Positions 8,622 through 17,036 of a stretch of DNA of 64,000 bases are shown piece by piece; within the stretch, counting starts at the first letter, position 1, and every line of letters starts with the position of its first letter. The stretch is from positions 186,001 to 250,000 of the forward strand of contig CANMUP010000002.1 in assembly GCA_947501105.1 (NCBI GenBank), written 5' to 3'. A program made the position numbers and the translations under genes. A model generated the notes under the pieces. The model was not told the DNA's origin. It was given only the letters and a program-made list of their open reading frames with translations, and made no database searches. This stretch comes from an uncultured Flaviramulus sp. (GTDB lineage Bacteria; Bacteroidota; Bacteroidia; Flavobacteriales; Flavobacteriaceae).

Positions 8622-8693
8622 AAGTATCAATTTAGGCTATAAAAATATAAAAACTATCAATAAAATTTATTAAAACACCTGTTAATTATAAAT

Positions 8694-8701
8694 TAAATTT
8701 G
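8694..8701 (+). promoter_or_regulatory. candidate -7 element of dps
   Basis: TAAATTTG matches the Bacteroidota -7 consensus TAnnTTTG 25 bp before the dps start. No clear -33 box is present at the usual distance, which would fit an activated promoter. The region just upstream (8652-8672) holds an A/T-rich near-palindrome that could bind OxyR, but this is only a position-based guess. Confidence 0.5.
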
Positions 8702-8726
8702 TGGTAAATAAAAAAACAACATAAAA

Positions 8727-9206
8727 ATGACATATAATAGTTTAGGTTTAAATACCTCCAAAACCAAGGATTTAGCTGATGATTTGAATCATTTATTAGC
8801 TAATTTTCAAATATATTACCAGAATTTAAGAGGCATACATTGGAATATTAAAGGAAAACGTTTTTTTGACTTACATGTTAAGTTTGAAGAGTTATATACC
8901 GATGCCAATATGAAAGTTGATGAAATAGCAGAACGTATATTGACTTTAGGTGAAACACCTTTACATACGTTTGAAGATTATTCAGCGAAAGCTGAAGTGC
9001 AAGTAGGTAAAAATGTTTCTGAAGATGATAAAGCGGTACGATTAATAGTAGAATCTTTAACTCAACTGTTAAAGATTGAAAGGGCTATTTTAGAAAAGGC
9101 TGGTGATGCAAACGATGAAGGAACAAACTCTATGATGAGTGATTTTATAACCGAGCAAGAAAAAACAGTGTGGATGATGAAAGCTTGGTTAAACGAAACA
9201 GTTTAG
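8727..9206 (+). CDS. dps: Dps ferritin-like DNA-protection protein
   Basis: This 159-residue four-helix ferritin-like protein has the inter-subunit ferroxidase residues of Dps in order: His38, His50, Glu54, Asp65 and Glu69, with the same 12-4-11-4 spacing as E. coli Dps (Glu54 replaces the usual Asp). The signature HWNIKGKRFFDLHVKFEELY is intact apart from small changes. Dps dodecamers oxidise Fe(II) with hydrogen peroxide and store iron, limiting Fenton damage. Being divergent to oxyR indicates peroxide-inducible expression. Confidence 0.95.
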   Translation: MTYNSLGLNTSKTKDLADDLNHLLANFQIYYQNLRGIHWNIKGKRFFDLHVKFEELYTDANMKVDEIAERILTLGETPLHTFEDYSAKAEVQVGKNVSEDDKAVRLIVESLTQLLKIERAILEKAGDANDEGTNSMMSDFITEQEKTVWMMKAWLNETV

Positions 9207-9231
9207 TTTTTTAGTTTAGTTGGTTAGTTTT

Positions 9232-9276
9232 AAAAGCGACTTATGAGTTATGTTATAACTTAAATAAGTCGCTTTT
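9232..9276. terminator. bidirectional terminator
   Basis: AAAAGCGACTTAT and ATAAGTCGCTTTT form a 13-bp stem, and a smaller AGTTAT/ATAACT hairpin sits in its loop. A T tract follows dps. The stop codon of the converging RDD gene lies inside the stem-loop. Confidence 0.82.
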
Positions 9277-9769
9277 TTAGTTTTATTTTTGTGCTAGAAA
9301 ATTTGTCATAAGCACTGCTTTCGCCTTTAGTGTAAATAATGGTGATTATATATACTACTATTATGAGTTGAGGTATAATTAGTACAACCCAAATCCAAGA
9401 CGGTATTTCTGCATTTTTATTGGCGTAAAAATATATCCAATGTACACCTGTATGAGCAAATTCCCAAGGTAAATATTTTAAAATATTACGCTTTAAGATG
9501 TGTTTTTTTTCTGCTTCTATACAAATCCCGGTAACCCATTTTCCAATAGTCCCCTTTTTTGAGCTTCTTTCTGTTAAAACTGAATAAAGAATAACTGGTA
9601 TTGTTAAAGTTAAAAAGGAAATAAATTGACTTTTTATTGGGTTAATAGTTTCTAAATTAAAATTGAATGTTTCACTTGATAAAATGGTAACTTTAAATAA
9701 TAATATAGCATAGCTTATTATAATTATGTAGTCAATAAAGAAGGCAAGAAATCTTTTTAAAACTAGCAT
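9260..9769 (-). CDS. RDD family membrane protein
   Basis: This 169-residue protein has about four membrane helices. It starts with the RDD-like motif LKRFLAFFIDYIIIISYAILL and contains the second conserved block KKGTIGKWVTGICIEAEKK. RDD proteins are small membrane proteins; some have been linked to Na+/H+ transport, but most have no proven role. The gene ends inside the terminator shared with dps and lies 5 bp from the DUF2141 gene upstream, so the pair is probably an operon. Confidence 0.82.
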   Translation of the reverse strand: MLVLKRFLAFFIDYIIIISYAILLFKVTILSSETFNFNLETINPIKSQFISFLTLTIPVILYSVLTERSSKKGTIGKWVTGICIEAEKKHILKRNILKYLPWEFAHTGVHWIYFYANKNAEIPSWIWVVLIIPQLIIVVYIITIIYTKGESSAYDKFSSTKIKLKKRLI

Positions 9770-9774
9770 GGGTT

Positions 9775-10197
9775 TTAGAAAATAATATTCATTTTTAAGT
9801 TATCTTCTTTTAATTCAAATTTAGCAGTTGCAAATTGTGGCGGACCAAAACTCATTGAATTATTTGACATTCCATATGATTCTTTTGGCATACCAGTATC
9901 TTCAAAATCCATTCTGTTGTTTTCGTTTTCATCGTGTAAAGCCATTATAGCGTAAGTTCCAGGTTCAACATTTTTAAAAGTCACAGTGATTTTTCCGTTT
10001 TCAATTTTGCTTTGCTTACTTTTAATGCCTTGTCCTTTCATAAATGTATTCTCTGTATGAAGAGATAATAATACATTTCCTTTATTGTTTTTAATATTTT
10101 CAATGGTAATTGTAATAGTTTTTCCTTCTGAATTTTCTTGTGCATTTGTTAAAATAACAGCAAATAATAGGGTAATGATTAGTGATAGTGTTTTCAT
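9775..10197 (-). CDS. DUF2141 secreted protein
   Basis: This 140-residue protein has a signal peptide ending near ILTNAQ, then a DUF2141 beta-sandwich domain: ITITIENIKNNKGNVLLSLH, then VEPGTYAIMALHDENENNRMDFEDTGMPKESYGMSNN. The family is periplasmic or secreted and common in Bacteroidota and Proteobacteria, without an assigned function. It is followed by the RDD gene after 5 bp. Confidence 0.88.
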   Translation of the reverse strand: MKTLSLIITLLFAVILTNAQENSEGKTITITIENIKNNKGNVLLSLHTENTFMKGQGIKSKQSKIENGKITVTFKNVEPGTYAIMALHDENENNRMDFEDTGMPKESYGMSNNSMSFGPPQFATAKFELKEDNLKMNIIF

Positions 10198-10350
10198 GAT
10201 TTTATAGTTTTTAATGGTTTAACACTTCAAATATCTGGTAGAAAAGTATGATTTAATAATTGTTATTACCCAATTGTAGATTTTAAATGATGAATTGTAT
10301 TTAGTTGAAAGACAGAAGTTAATATGATGCAACTACCATTACAGATAGGT

Positions 10351-10434
10351 GCGTTAGGGATTGTAAAGGAAATCCTTTTTTGAGGCACGATAAAAAAGAT
10401 TGTATTGAAAAGCCCGACCCTTGTGGTAACGCCC
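10351..10434 (-). repeat. dispersed intergenic repeat, copy A
   Basis: This is one of four copies in the window of an element that begins GGGCGTTA and ends CAATCCCTAACGC. Here it lies on the minus strand and begins 3 bp after the stop of the DUF58 gene. The ends GCGTTA/TAACGC can pair. Internal hairpins are ACC-ACAA-GGT, a CTTTTTT/AAAAAAG stem and a GGATTTCC palindrome. It fills the second half of the 240-bp gap between the DUF2141 and DUF58 genes. Confidence 0.8.
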
Positions 10435-10437
10435 AAA

Positions 10438-11769
10438 TTAAAGTAAACCTCGAGCTTTAATTTCTAAATACTTATTTATAGTATCGATGGTAAGATTTTC
10501 TGGTGTGGTTAATATGGAGTAGATGCCGTATTTTTTTAGTTCGCTTACAATTAAACGCTTTTCGAAGGCAAATTTCTCAGCAATTACCTTATCGTAAACT
10601 TGTTGTACGGTTTCTGCTTTTTCTGTAATTATACTGTTTAACTCGGTGTTTTTAAAGAAAATAACAACTAGCAAATGGCTTTTAGCAATGGCTTTTAAAT
10701 AGGGAAGCTGACGGTTTAAGCCATCTAAAGTTTCGAAATTGGTATACATTAAAATTAGACTTCGTTGTGTGATGTGCCTTTTTATGTTACCGTACAATCT
10801 GCTAAAATCGCTTTCAAAAAAATCTGTTTTTACGTTATAAAGCGATTCTAAAATAAGTTGCATTTGAGAGCTTCTACGTTCTGCAACTACAATGTTTTCA
10901 ATTTTTTTAGAAAACGAAAGCATCCCTGCTTTATCGTGCTTTTTTAAAACAACATTACTTATTACAAGTGTGGCGTTAATAGCATAATCTAAAAGGCTTA
11001 AACCGTTAAAAGGCATTTTCATAATGCGCCCTTTATCTATAATGGAGTAAATAGGTTGTGATTTTTCGTCCTGAAATTGATTTACCATTAATTGACTACG
11101 CTTTGCAGTGGCTTTCCAATTTATAGTACGCAAATCATCGCCTAAAACATAATCTTTAATCTGCTCAAATTCCATGGTATGCCCAAGGCGACGTACTTTT
11201 TTTATGCCATGTTCTAAAGCATTTTGATTAATATTTAAAAGTTCAAACTTTTTTAATTGCTTAAAACTTGGAAAAGTTCGCACCATGGCATCATGGTTAA
11301 AAGTAAAGCGTTTTGCTACTAATTTTATTGCAGAAGACGCATAAACATTTAAACTTCCAAAATGATATTCCCCACGTTCAGTTGGTTTTAAATGATATTG
11401 AATTGATTTTATTTTTCGAGTAGTAATGCTGTCTTTAATTTTGAAATCTCTTACTTGAAATTGTTCTGGTATTTCGTCAATAATTTCAAGATGAATGGTA
11501 AAAGGGTAGTTGTTATTAATACTTAAATCTATTGCGTTTTTATCTCCATTAGAAAATTTATCAGGCAAAATTCTGGTAGCTTCTATTTTATTTTTACCAA
11601 TGAAAATGATAAGAAAATCTAAAAAGAAAAGCAGAACAAGTACTAAAATTGAAAGCTGCGCAATGTTAAATAACAGCGGAACAAAATAGCTTAAAGCAAA
11701 CAAAACTACAATGCCAATGCCAGCATAAAAGAACCGTGGTTGTATGTAGAATGGTTTAAAGAGTTTCAT
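10438..11769 (-). CDS. DUF58 domain protein
   Basis: This 443-residue protein has two N-terminal membrane helices (about residues 10-55), then a beta-rich region and the DUF58 core LGDDLRTINWKATAKRSQLMVNQF followed by a von Willebrand A-like half. DUF58 proteins nearly always accompany MoxR ATPases and are thought to act with them in envelope protein maturation or stress. Here MoxR lies two genes upstream. Repeat copy A begins right after the stop codon. Confidence 0.9.
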   Translation of the reverse strand: MKLFKPFYIQPRFFYAGIGIVVLFALSYFVPLLFNIAQLSILVLVLLFFLDFLIIFIGKNKIEATRILPDKFSNGDKNAIDLSINNNYPFTIHLEIIDEIPEQFQVRDFKIKDSITTRKIKSIQYHLKPTERGEYHFGSLNVYASSAIKLVAKRFTFNHDAMVRTFPSFKQLKKFELLNINQNALEHGIKKVRRLGHTMEFEQIKDYVLGDDLRTINWKATAKRSQLMVNQFQDEKSQPIYSIIDKGRIMKMPFNGLSLLDYAINATLVISNVVLKKHDKAGMLSFSKKIENIVVAERRSSQMQLILESLYNVKTDFFESDFSRLYGNIKRHITQRSLILMYTNFETLDGLNRQLPYLKAIAKSHLLVVIFFKNTELNSIITEKAETVQQVYDKVIAEKFAFEKRLIVSELKKYGIYSILTTPENLTIDTINKYLEIKARGLL

Positions 11770-11774
11770 TAAAA

Positions 11775-12137
11775 TTATTCATTTTCGATTTGTATTCCAA
11801 TATCTTTTATTTCATCATGATTTCCAATACCTTTTGGGTTATCTCCATATTCATTTGGTCCATGATCGCTATCTGCTAAAAACATCCAAAACTGATAAAA
11901 CGGAATAAGTTGATACCAACCACTATTACCTCTGTCATGGCATCGCTTTGTACTTTGAGCAAAAAAAATCCATAATATAGGTGTTATTAGAATTAATCGA
12001 ATTAATTCTGGTAAAACAATATGAAAAAATTGTAGAAAGACATCTAAAAAAACATAAAGAAAGATGACTGCTGGATAAGTTAAGAAATATTCAGTTCTTC
12101 TTATTCTGCCTTTGAACGAAAAGTTGTTTCTAAACAT
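11775..12137 (-). CDS. DUF805 domain membrane protein
   Basis: I start this 120-residue protein at MFRNNFSFKGRIRRTEYF (12137), because the longer frame would overlap the moxR-like gene by 59 bp and the family begins at this point. The DUF805 pattern is present: GRIRRTEYFLTYPA, three membrane segments, QSTKRCHDRGNSGWYQLIPFY and DSDHGPNEYGDNPKG. The family function is unknown. It sits between the MoxR and DUF58 genes with small gaps, so it is probably part of the operon, an insertion into an otherwise standard order. Confidence 0.85.
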   Translation of the reverse strand: MFRNNFSFKGRIRRTEYFLTYPAVIFLYVFLDVFLQFFHIVLPELIRLILITPILWIFFAQSTKRCHDRGNSGWYQLIPFYQFWMFLADSDHGPNEYGDNPKGIGNHDEIKDIGIQIENE

Positions 12138-12156
12138 GTTTTGTGTTAGTTTCCAT

Positions 12157-13227
12157 TTACCTTGGTATTTCAACAGTTTCAATAATTTGTTTAATAATTT
12201 GCTTGCTTGATACACCTTCCATTTCGCGTTCTGGAGTTACAATAACTCTGTGATGTAAAACAGGAATGGCGGCACGTTTAATATCTTCAGGAGTTACAAA
12301 ATCGCGACCAGACATAGCTGCAAAAGCTTTACTGGATTTTAGTATGGCTATAGATGCTCTAGGTGATGCACCTAAGTATAAAAATTGATTGCTACGTGTT
12401 GCTACAATAAGTTCTGCTATATATTTTAGTAAATGTTCTTCAACTAAGATTTGTGTTACCAAATTTTGATATTCTGCAATTTGTTTGGCTGTTAAAAAAG
12501 ACGAAACAGTCTCTGTTTTTTCAATGTCTCTTAATTGGTGTTCTCTTGAAAGAATTTCAATCTCTTCATCTAAATTTGGATAATCCACATCAATTTTAAA
12601 TAGAAATCGATCTAACTGAGCCTCAGGTAAGCGATATGTTCCTTCTTGTTCAATTGGATTTTGAGTTGCCAAAACCATAAAGGGAGAGTCTAATCTAAAC
12701 TTGTTACCATCAATGGTTATTTGCTGTTCTTCCATGACTTCAAACAAAGCTGCTTGCGTTTTTGCAGGAGCTCTATTAATTTCATCTATTAAAATCATAT
12801 TAGAAAAAATAGGACCTTTTTTAAATTCGAATTCTGAGTCTTTTAAATTAAAGACTGAGGTACCTAAAATATCGCTAGGCATTAAATCTGGTGTAAATTG
12901 AATACGGCTAAAACCAACACTTAATGATTTTGCCAATAGCTTTGCGGTTATGGTTTTTGCAACACCAGGAACACCCTCAATAAGCGAATGCCCTTTTGCT
13001 AAAAGTGATGCAATAAGCATATCTACCATATCTTTTTGGCCAACGATTACTTTCCCAACTTCTTGTTTTATTTTTTCAACACTATTTTGAAGTTCGGTTA
13101 AATCCAAACGATTTTTAAATTGCAAATTGTTAGTGTCTTGAAGCGCGCTATCATCTATTGAGGATACTACATCTTCTGGTTTAGGTATAAAATCTTGATG
13201 GTCTTTCTCTTCTTTGTTTTCGTCCAT
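12157..13227 (-). CDS. MoxR-type AAA+ ATPase
   Basis: This 356-residue AAA+ ATPase of the MoxR class has the Walker A segment EGVPGVAKT, Walker B ILIDEINRAPAKTQAALFEVMEE, sensor-1 region LATQNPIEQEGTYRLPEAQLDRF and a C-terminal lid with LGASPRASIAILKSSKAFA. The first 60 residues are an acidic extension. MoxR ATPases act as chaperones for assembly of VWA-type and membrane complexes. The adjacent DUF58, DUF4350, DUF4129 and SpoIIM genes form the usual neighbourhood. It follows the DUF4350 gene by 2 bp. Confidence 0.93.
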   Translation of the reverse strand: MDENKEEKDHQDFIPKPEDVVSSIDDSALQDTNNLQFKNRLDLTELQNSVEKIKQEVGKVIVGQKDMVDMLIASLLAKGHSLIEGVPGVAKTITAKLLAKSLSVGFSRIQFTPDLMPSDILGTSVFNLKDSEFEFKKGPIFSNMILIDEINRAPAKTQAALFEVMEEQQITIDGNKFRLDSPFMVLATQNPIEQEGTYRLPEAQLDRFLFKIDVDYPNLDEEIEILSREHQLRDIEKTETVSSFLTAKQIAEYQNLVTQILVEEHLLKYIAELIVATRSNQFLYLGASPRASIAILKSSKAFAAMSGRDFVTPEDIKRAAIPVLHHRVIVTPEREMEGVSSKQIIKQIIETVEIPR

Positions 13228-13229
13228 AA

Positions 13230-14435
13230 TTATGTTAAATAAAAAGCTTCAATTAGCTTGTTTAATTTTATTAGATTTTCTTCAAAAAATTCATTTTTAG
13301 TGCGTAACCAATTTATAAAATCGATTAGTTTTTTAATGTCCTCTTTTTTCTTTCCTGTTTTCGACGCTAATTTTACTATAAATTCTTCATTTAAAATGGA
13401 AGTATCTATATTAAAATCGGTTCGGATGCGCTCCAAAAAATACGTTATTTTTTTATCTATTAAGTTTTTATGATCCTGAGTTTCAAAATATAAATTAGAA
13501 ATTGTTTTAACAAAAGCTACGGTTGTATTTTGCAATGGTTTTATGATTTTAATAACACGTTGTCTACGTTTAGCGTTAAAAATCATAAAAAGAAGACCAA
13601 AAATTAAAGCAGTGTACCAAGCCCATTTAAAAGATAATTGCTCTAAAAACCAACTTAAATTTGATTCTTTTTCAACATTGCCATCATACCCTGTTTGTAT
13701 TTTTGTATAAGAGTCGAAATAAACATCATTCTCTGGTAAATAGGATATAATGCCTTCTGCATATTTATATCTATCCTCTTTTAAAAGGTTGTAATTGGTA
13801 AAAGCTTTTGGTTCTAAATGAAGATATATTTTGCCTTCTCCAAAAGGAACTTCAATAAAATTTACATGCTTGTAATCAATTTTAGAATGACCTAAAATTT
13901 TATAGTTTATAGTATCGAAATTTGCAAAATAGTTATCACCTTCATTTCTGTCAATAGCAATATCCTTTATGTTGAGATGTTTTAAGGATTGATATGAAAT
14001 ACTATCTTTTAAGTTTTCAATATACTCAACATCAAAACTTAATGTGTCATGAATTTTTTGAGTGAAGTAATAATCTGATATAAAAAGCGTGTTTCCCGAG
14101 TCGACAAAATGTAATAATTCATCAATAGAATCGTCTTCTAAATAATCAGAATTTCCAATAATAACAAAACTGCCTTCAGCAACATGATCGCCATAACTGT
14201 CTTCAGAATGTGCTTGTAAATAACTGTCTGGTTGGTGGTAAACTGTTCTAACTTTATGGTTTTTAAAAAGACTATGGAGTTCTTTATAAAAAACACTTAC
14301 ACCATAAGGCTTATTGCTTTTTTCGTTAAAAGATTCTTCCCAATCAACCGTTTTTGTAGATTTTATACCAATAGTAATAGCTGCTGTAACAATTAAAGCG
14401 ACAATAATGAAAAGTATAGGTAGCGTTTTCTTCAT
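13230..14435 (-). CDS. DUF4350 domain membrane protein
   Basis: This 401-residue protein has an N-terminal membrane helix, a periplasmic GATase-like DUF4350 domain (residues 35-200, beginning WEESFNEKSNKPYGVSVFYKEL), a second membrane helix around 270-290 and a C-terminal cytoplasmic helical domain. Its start overlaps the DUF4129 stop by one base and its stop is 2 bp before the MoxR start, so it is translationally coupled to both. Function is unknown; the context is the MoxR cluster. Confidence 0.85.
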   Translation of the reverse strand: MKKTLPILFIIVALIVTAAITIGIKSTKTVDWEESFNEKSNKPYGVSVFYKELHSLFKNHKVRTVYHQPDSYLQAHSEDSYGDHVAEGSFVIIGNSDYLEDDSIDELLHFVDSGNTLFISDYYFTQKIHDTLSFDVEYIENLKDSISYQSLKHLNIKDIAIDRNEGDNYFANFDTINYKILGHSKIDYKHVNFIEVPFGEGKIYLHLEPKAFTNYNLLKEDRYKYAEGIISYLPENDVYFDSYTKIQTGYDGNVEKESNLSWFLEQLSFKWAWYTALIFGLLFMIFNAKRRQRVIKIIKPLQNTTVAFVKTISNLYFETQDHKNLIDKKITYFLERIRTDFNIDTSILNEEFIVKLASKTGKKKEDIKKLIDFINWLRTKNEFFEENLIKLNKLIEAFYLT

Positions 14436-15157
14436 TACTTCACCTGATTTAAAAGGGTTACAAAATTACTTTTTGCCTTGTTGTATTCGCTAATGTTTAA
14501 AGGAAACTCGCCATACCAAATGTAATTGTATAGATAAGAGATGTAAGCAAATTTTTTGCTAAATGGTTTTTTGCTTATTTCGTTTAAATACTCTGTATTG
14601 GTTTTATCGTCTTCAAATTTTATATGATTTTTTAAACTTAAATTTTTTAATACTAGCAAATAATAATATCGAATAGCTAGCCTGAAATTGTTGTCATTTT
14701 CAGCATTTTGTATGAGTGTATTAATATCTGCATTTTCAATATTTTCTGCGGTAATATCTTCGTAACCGTTAAGTTTTCTATTTTGCTTAGATGAAAACAA
14801 ACCAGAACCACCTTCGTTAAGTAAAATATAGACTAAATATATTACGGCAATTACTAATGCCAAATAAAATAACCAAGCAAAAGGGCCCAGATTTATACTG
14901 AAGCCATCGGAATTATTTCGCTCCTTTATTGATGGATCACCATTTTTATAATCTTCATATTTACCAGAACCGCTTTTAGTTTGGTTTACAACTTCTTTTC
15001 CCTCATAATTATATTTTCTACTAGAATAGCGAGTTTTAAAATCGTTATCAAATTTTCGAATTTGTTCAGGCTCTTGAAAAGAAGAAATACCAAAAACATT
15101 TTGAGGACTTGTAAAAATCAAAAACAGAAAAATAATATGTAATCTTATTATTTTCAA
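14435..15157 (-). CDS. DUF4129 domain membrane protein
   Basis: This 240-residue protein has an N-terminal signal or anchor, a periplasmic segment rich in Lys/Ser/Asn, one central membrane helix (about 92-113) and a C-terminal DUF4129-like helical domain (FRLAIRYYYLLVLKNLS...). In some actinobacterial proteins a DUF4129 domain is fused to transglutaminase; here it stands alone. It overlaps the SpoIIM gene by 4 bp and the DUF4350 gene by 1 bp, showing tight coupling. Confidence 0.85.
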   Translation of the reverse strand: MKIIRLHIIFLFLIFTSPQNVFGISSFQEPEQIRKFDNDFKTRYSSRKYNYEGKEVVNQTKSGSGKYEDYKNGDPSIKERNNSDGFSINLGPFAWLFYLALVIAVIYLVYILLNEGGSGLFSSKQNRKLNGYEDITAENIENADINTLIQNAENDNNFRLAIRYYYLLVLKNLSLKNHIKFEDDKTNTEYLNEISKKPFSKKFAYISYLYNYIWYGEFPLNISEYNKAKSNFVTLLNQVK

Positions 15158-16143
15158 ATAGAAGATTGATTTAAAATAGATAGCTGAGTAATTTCTTTTT
15201 GCACTTTGAAAGGATAAATTAAATAATAATAGCTAATGGTTCCGAGTGTAATTAAAATGATTCCAACCGATAACCAATGAGGCATTATGTTTGAATAACG
15301 TGTTATAAAACCTTCTAAAAAACCAGCAAAGAAAGTAAAAGGAAAAGTACTTATTAAAATTTTCACACCAGTTTTAGCACCATGCTTAAAAGATGTGTAT
15401 CTAGAATGTGTGCCAGGAAATAAAATACTAGCACCAAGAATTAATCCAGCAGCGGATTCAATAACTATAGCGAAAATTTCCATAGAACCATGAATCCAAA
15501 TACCACGAACACTTTCCCAAAACACTTCTTTTTCGTAAAAGAAATACTGGAAAGAACCTAGCATAATGCAGTTTTTAAACATAATATATAGTGTGCCAAT
15601 ACCGCCAAATACACCCAAAATAAAGGCAATAAGGCCTACTCGCAAATTATTAATAGTAATACCAATAAAACTGCCCCAATTACTCCCACTTTTATAAACG
15701 GCTACAGGGTCGCCAGCTTCAATATTTTCTAAAGACATGTTTACATAATTATCGCCTAGAACCGAACGCACAAACTCTCCATCATTTGCAGCAGAAATCA
15801 CTCCAATGAAAGTAAAAGCAAAAAAGATGACAAACGCGATGTAAATAAATTTTCGATATTGATAACAAATTAAAGGGACTTCGGTTTTCCAAAACTCAAT
15901 AAATCGGTTTGTGTTTTCTCTTTTTGTTTTATAAATTTTCTGAAACGCTTTGGCTGCTAACTGATTTAAGTATACAATCACCTTGCTTTTAGGGTAATAG
16001 GTTTGCGCGTAAGCTAAATCATTAATTAAATGAATGTATTGAGAGGCGAGTTCGTCAGGGTCTTTAAAATCATTATTAAAAATGGACTTTTCAAAACTCA
16101 GCCATTTTTCTTTATTTTGTTTGATGAATGAAACTTCCCTCAT
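15154..16143 (-). CDS. SpoIIM family (stage II sporulation protein M-like) membrane protein
   Basis: This 329-residue protein has a cytoplasmic N-terminal helical domain (residues 1-95) and about six membrane helices with the SpoIIM signature: NNLRVGLIAFILGVFGGIGTLYIMFKN, GIWIHGSMEIFAIVIESAAGLILG and FKHGAKTGVK. The organism is not a spore former; SpoIIM relatives outside Bacillota are found with MoxR/DUF58/RDD genes. It is the first gene of the minus-strand operon and is divergent from an RDD gene 24 bp away. Confidence 0.9.
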   Translation of the reverse strand: MREVSFIKQNKEKWLSFEKSIFNNDFKDPDELASQYIHLINDLAYAQTYYPKSKVIVYLNQLAAKAFQKIYKTKRENTNRFIEFWKTEVPLICYQYRKFIYIAFVIFFAFTFIGVISAANDGEFVRSVLGDNYVNMSLENIEAGDPVAVYKSGSNWGSFIGITINNLRVGLIAFILGVFGGIGTLYIMFKNCIMLGSFQYFFYEKEVFWESVRGIWIHGSMEIFAIVIESAAGLILGASILFPGTHSRYTSFKHGAKTGVKILISTFPFTFFAGFLEGFITRYSNIMPHWLSVGIILITLGTISYYYLIYPFKVQKEITQLSILNQSSI

Positions 16144-16167
16144 ATATTTGATAAAATAAAATATAAA

Positions 16168-16887
16168 ATGTCAGAGTTACAAATTAACACGACCCAAAAT
16201 GTAAAAATAAAATTCACAGCTGCAGGAGCAGGTGAACGTTTATTAGCGTTTATAATAGATACGGCCATTAAAATTGGTTATTTGTTAGTTTTAAATTGGA
16301 CCTTTGGAGCTTTTGAAAGCATGGATGAATGGTCTCAGATAGCTATTAACACGGTATTGAGTTTTCCTGTAATGTTTTATACTTTAGTTTTAGAATCACT
16401 TTTAGAAGGACAAACCGTTGGTAAGCGTGCTTTAAAAATTAGAGTTGTAAAAATTGACGGCTATCAAGCCTCATTAGCAGATTATGTGGTGCGTTGGTTT
16501 TTTAGAATAGTTGATATTTATATTTTCGGTTTAGGTTTTTTCGTAATAATGTTTAGTAAAAAACAACAACGACTAGGAGATATGGTAGCAGGAACAGCAG
16601 TTATAGCATTAAAAGATAAAGTTAATATTAGTCACACCATTTTAGAAAATTTAAAAACTGATTACAAGCCAACATATCCAAATGTTATTAAACTGTCTGA
16701 TAATGATGCGCGTATTATAAAAGATACATTTACAGTTGCTAAGGCATCTAAAGATTATCAAACTCTAATAAAGCTAAGAAATAAATTAATTGAAGTTGTT
16801 GAAATTAAAAACGTAAAACAAAGAACAGATATTGAGTTTATTGATGTTATTTTAAAAGATTATAATTTTTACACTCAAGATATGTAA
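16168..16887 (+). CDS. RDD family membrane protein of the MoxR cluster
   Basis: This 239-residue protein has an RDD domain in the first 150 residues (GERLLAFIIDTAIKIGYLL; LLEGQTVGKRALKIRVVKIDG; RLGDMVAGTAVIAL) with four membrane helices and a soluble C-terminal helical tail. The start lies 24 bp from the divergent SpoIIM start, so the two share a promoter region. RDD plus SpoIIM plus MoxR is a recurrent grouping; transport or complex assembly is possible but unproven. Confidence 0.88.
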   Translation: MSELQINTTQNVKIKFTAAGAGERLLAFIIDTAIKIGYLLVLNWTFGAFESMDEWSQIAINTVLSFPVMFYTLVLESLLEGQTVGKRALKIRVVKIDGYQASLADYVVRWFFRIVDIYIFGLGFFVIMFSKKQQRLGDMVAGTAVIALKDKVNISHTILENLKTDYKPTYPNVIKLSDNDARIIKDTFTVAKASKDYQTLIKLRNKLIEVVEIKNVKQRTDIEFIDVILKDYNFYTQDM

Positions 16888-16930
16888 GCAGAGAACCAAT
16901 TTTTGTAAAGCAAAATTGTGTGAATCGCTT

Positions 16931-16951
16931 ATCCCGAGATTATCTCGGGAT
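16931..16951. repeat. palindrome with CCCGAGA/TCTCGGG arms
   Basis: ATCCCGAGA and TCTCGGGAT form 9-bp arms around TTA in the 149-bp gap between the RDD and TRIC-like genes. A related palindrome with the same CGAG-TTATCTCGG core lies at 17000-17021. Both may be remnants of one repeat family. Confidence 0.6.
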
Positions 16952-16999
16952 CTCATTTTTTGAAGTTAGATGCTAAGACTTGAATAATTTTAAGAACTA

Positions 17000-17021
17000 G
17001 TTTCGAGTTTATCTCGGAAAC
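17000..17021. repeat. second CGAG...CTCGG palindrome
   Basis: GTTTCGAG and CTCGGAAAC pair with one bulged base. The core is nearly the same as at 16931-16951. It ends 16 bp before the TRIC-like start, so it could affect expression of that gene. Confidence 0.5.
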
Positions 17022-17036
17022 ACATTAATTAAAAAT

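Noticed and set aside
8650-8675. A firm OxyR operator call in the oxyR-dps gap.
   Set aside because: The A/T-rich near-palindrome does not match the E. coli OxyR half sites well, so I note it only in the dps promoter entry.
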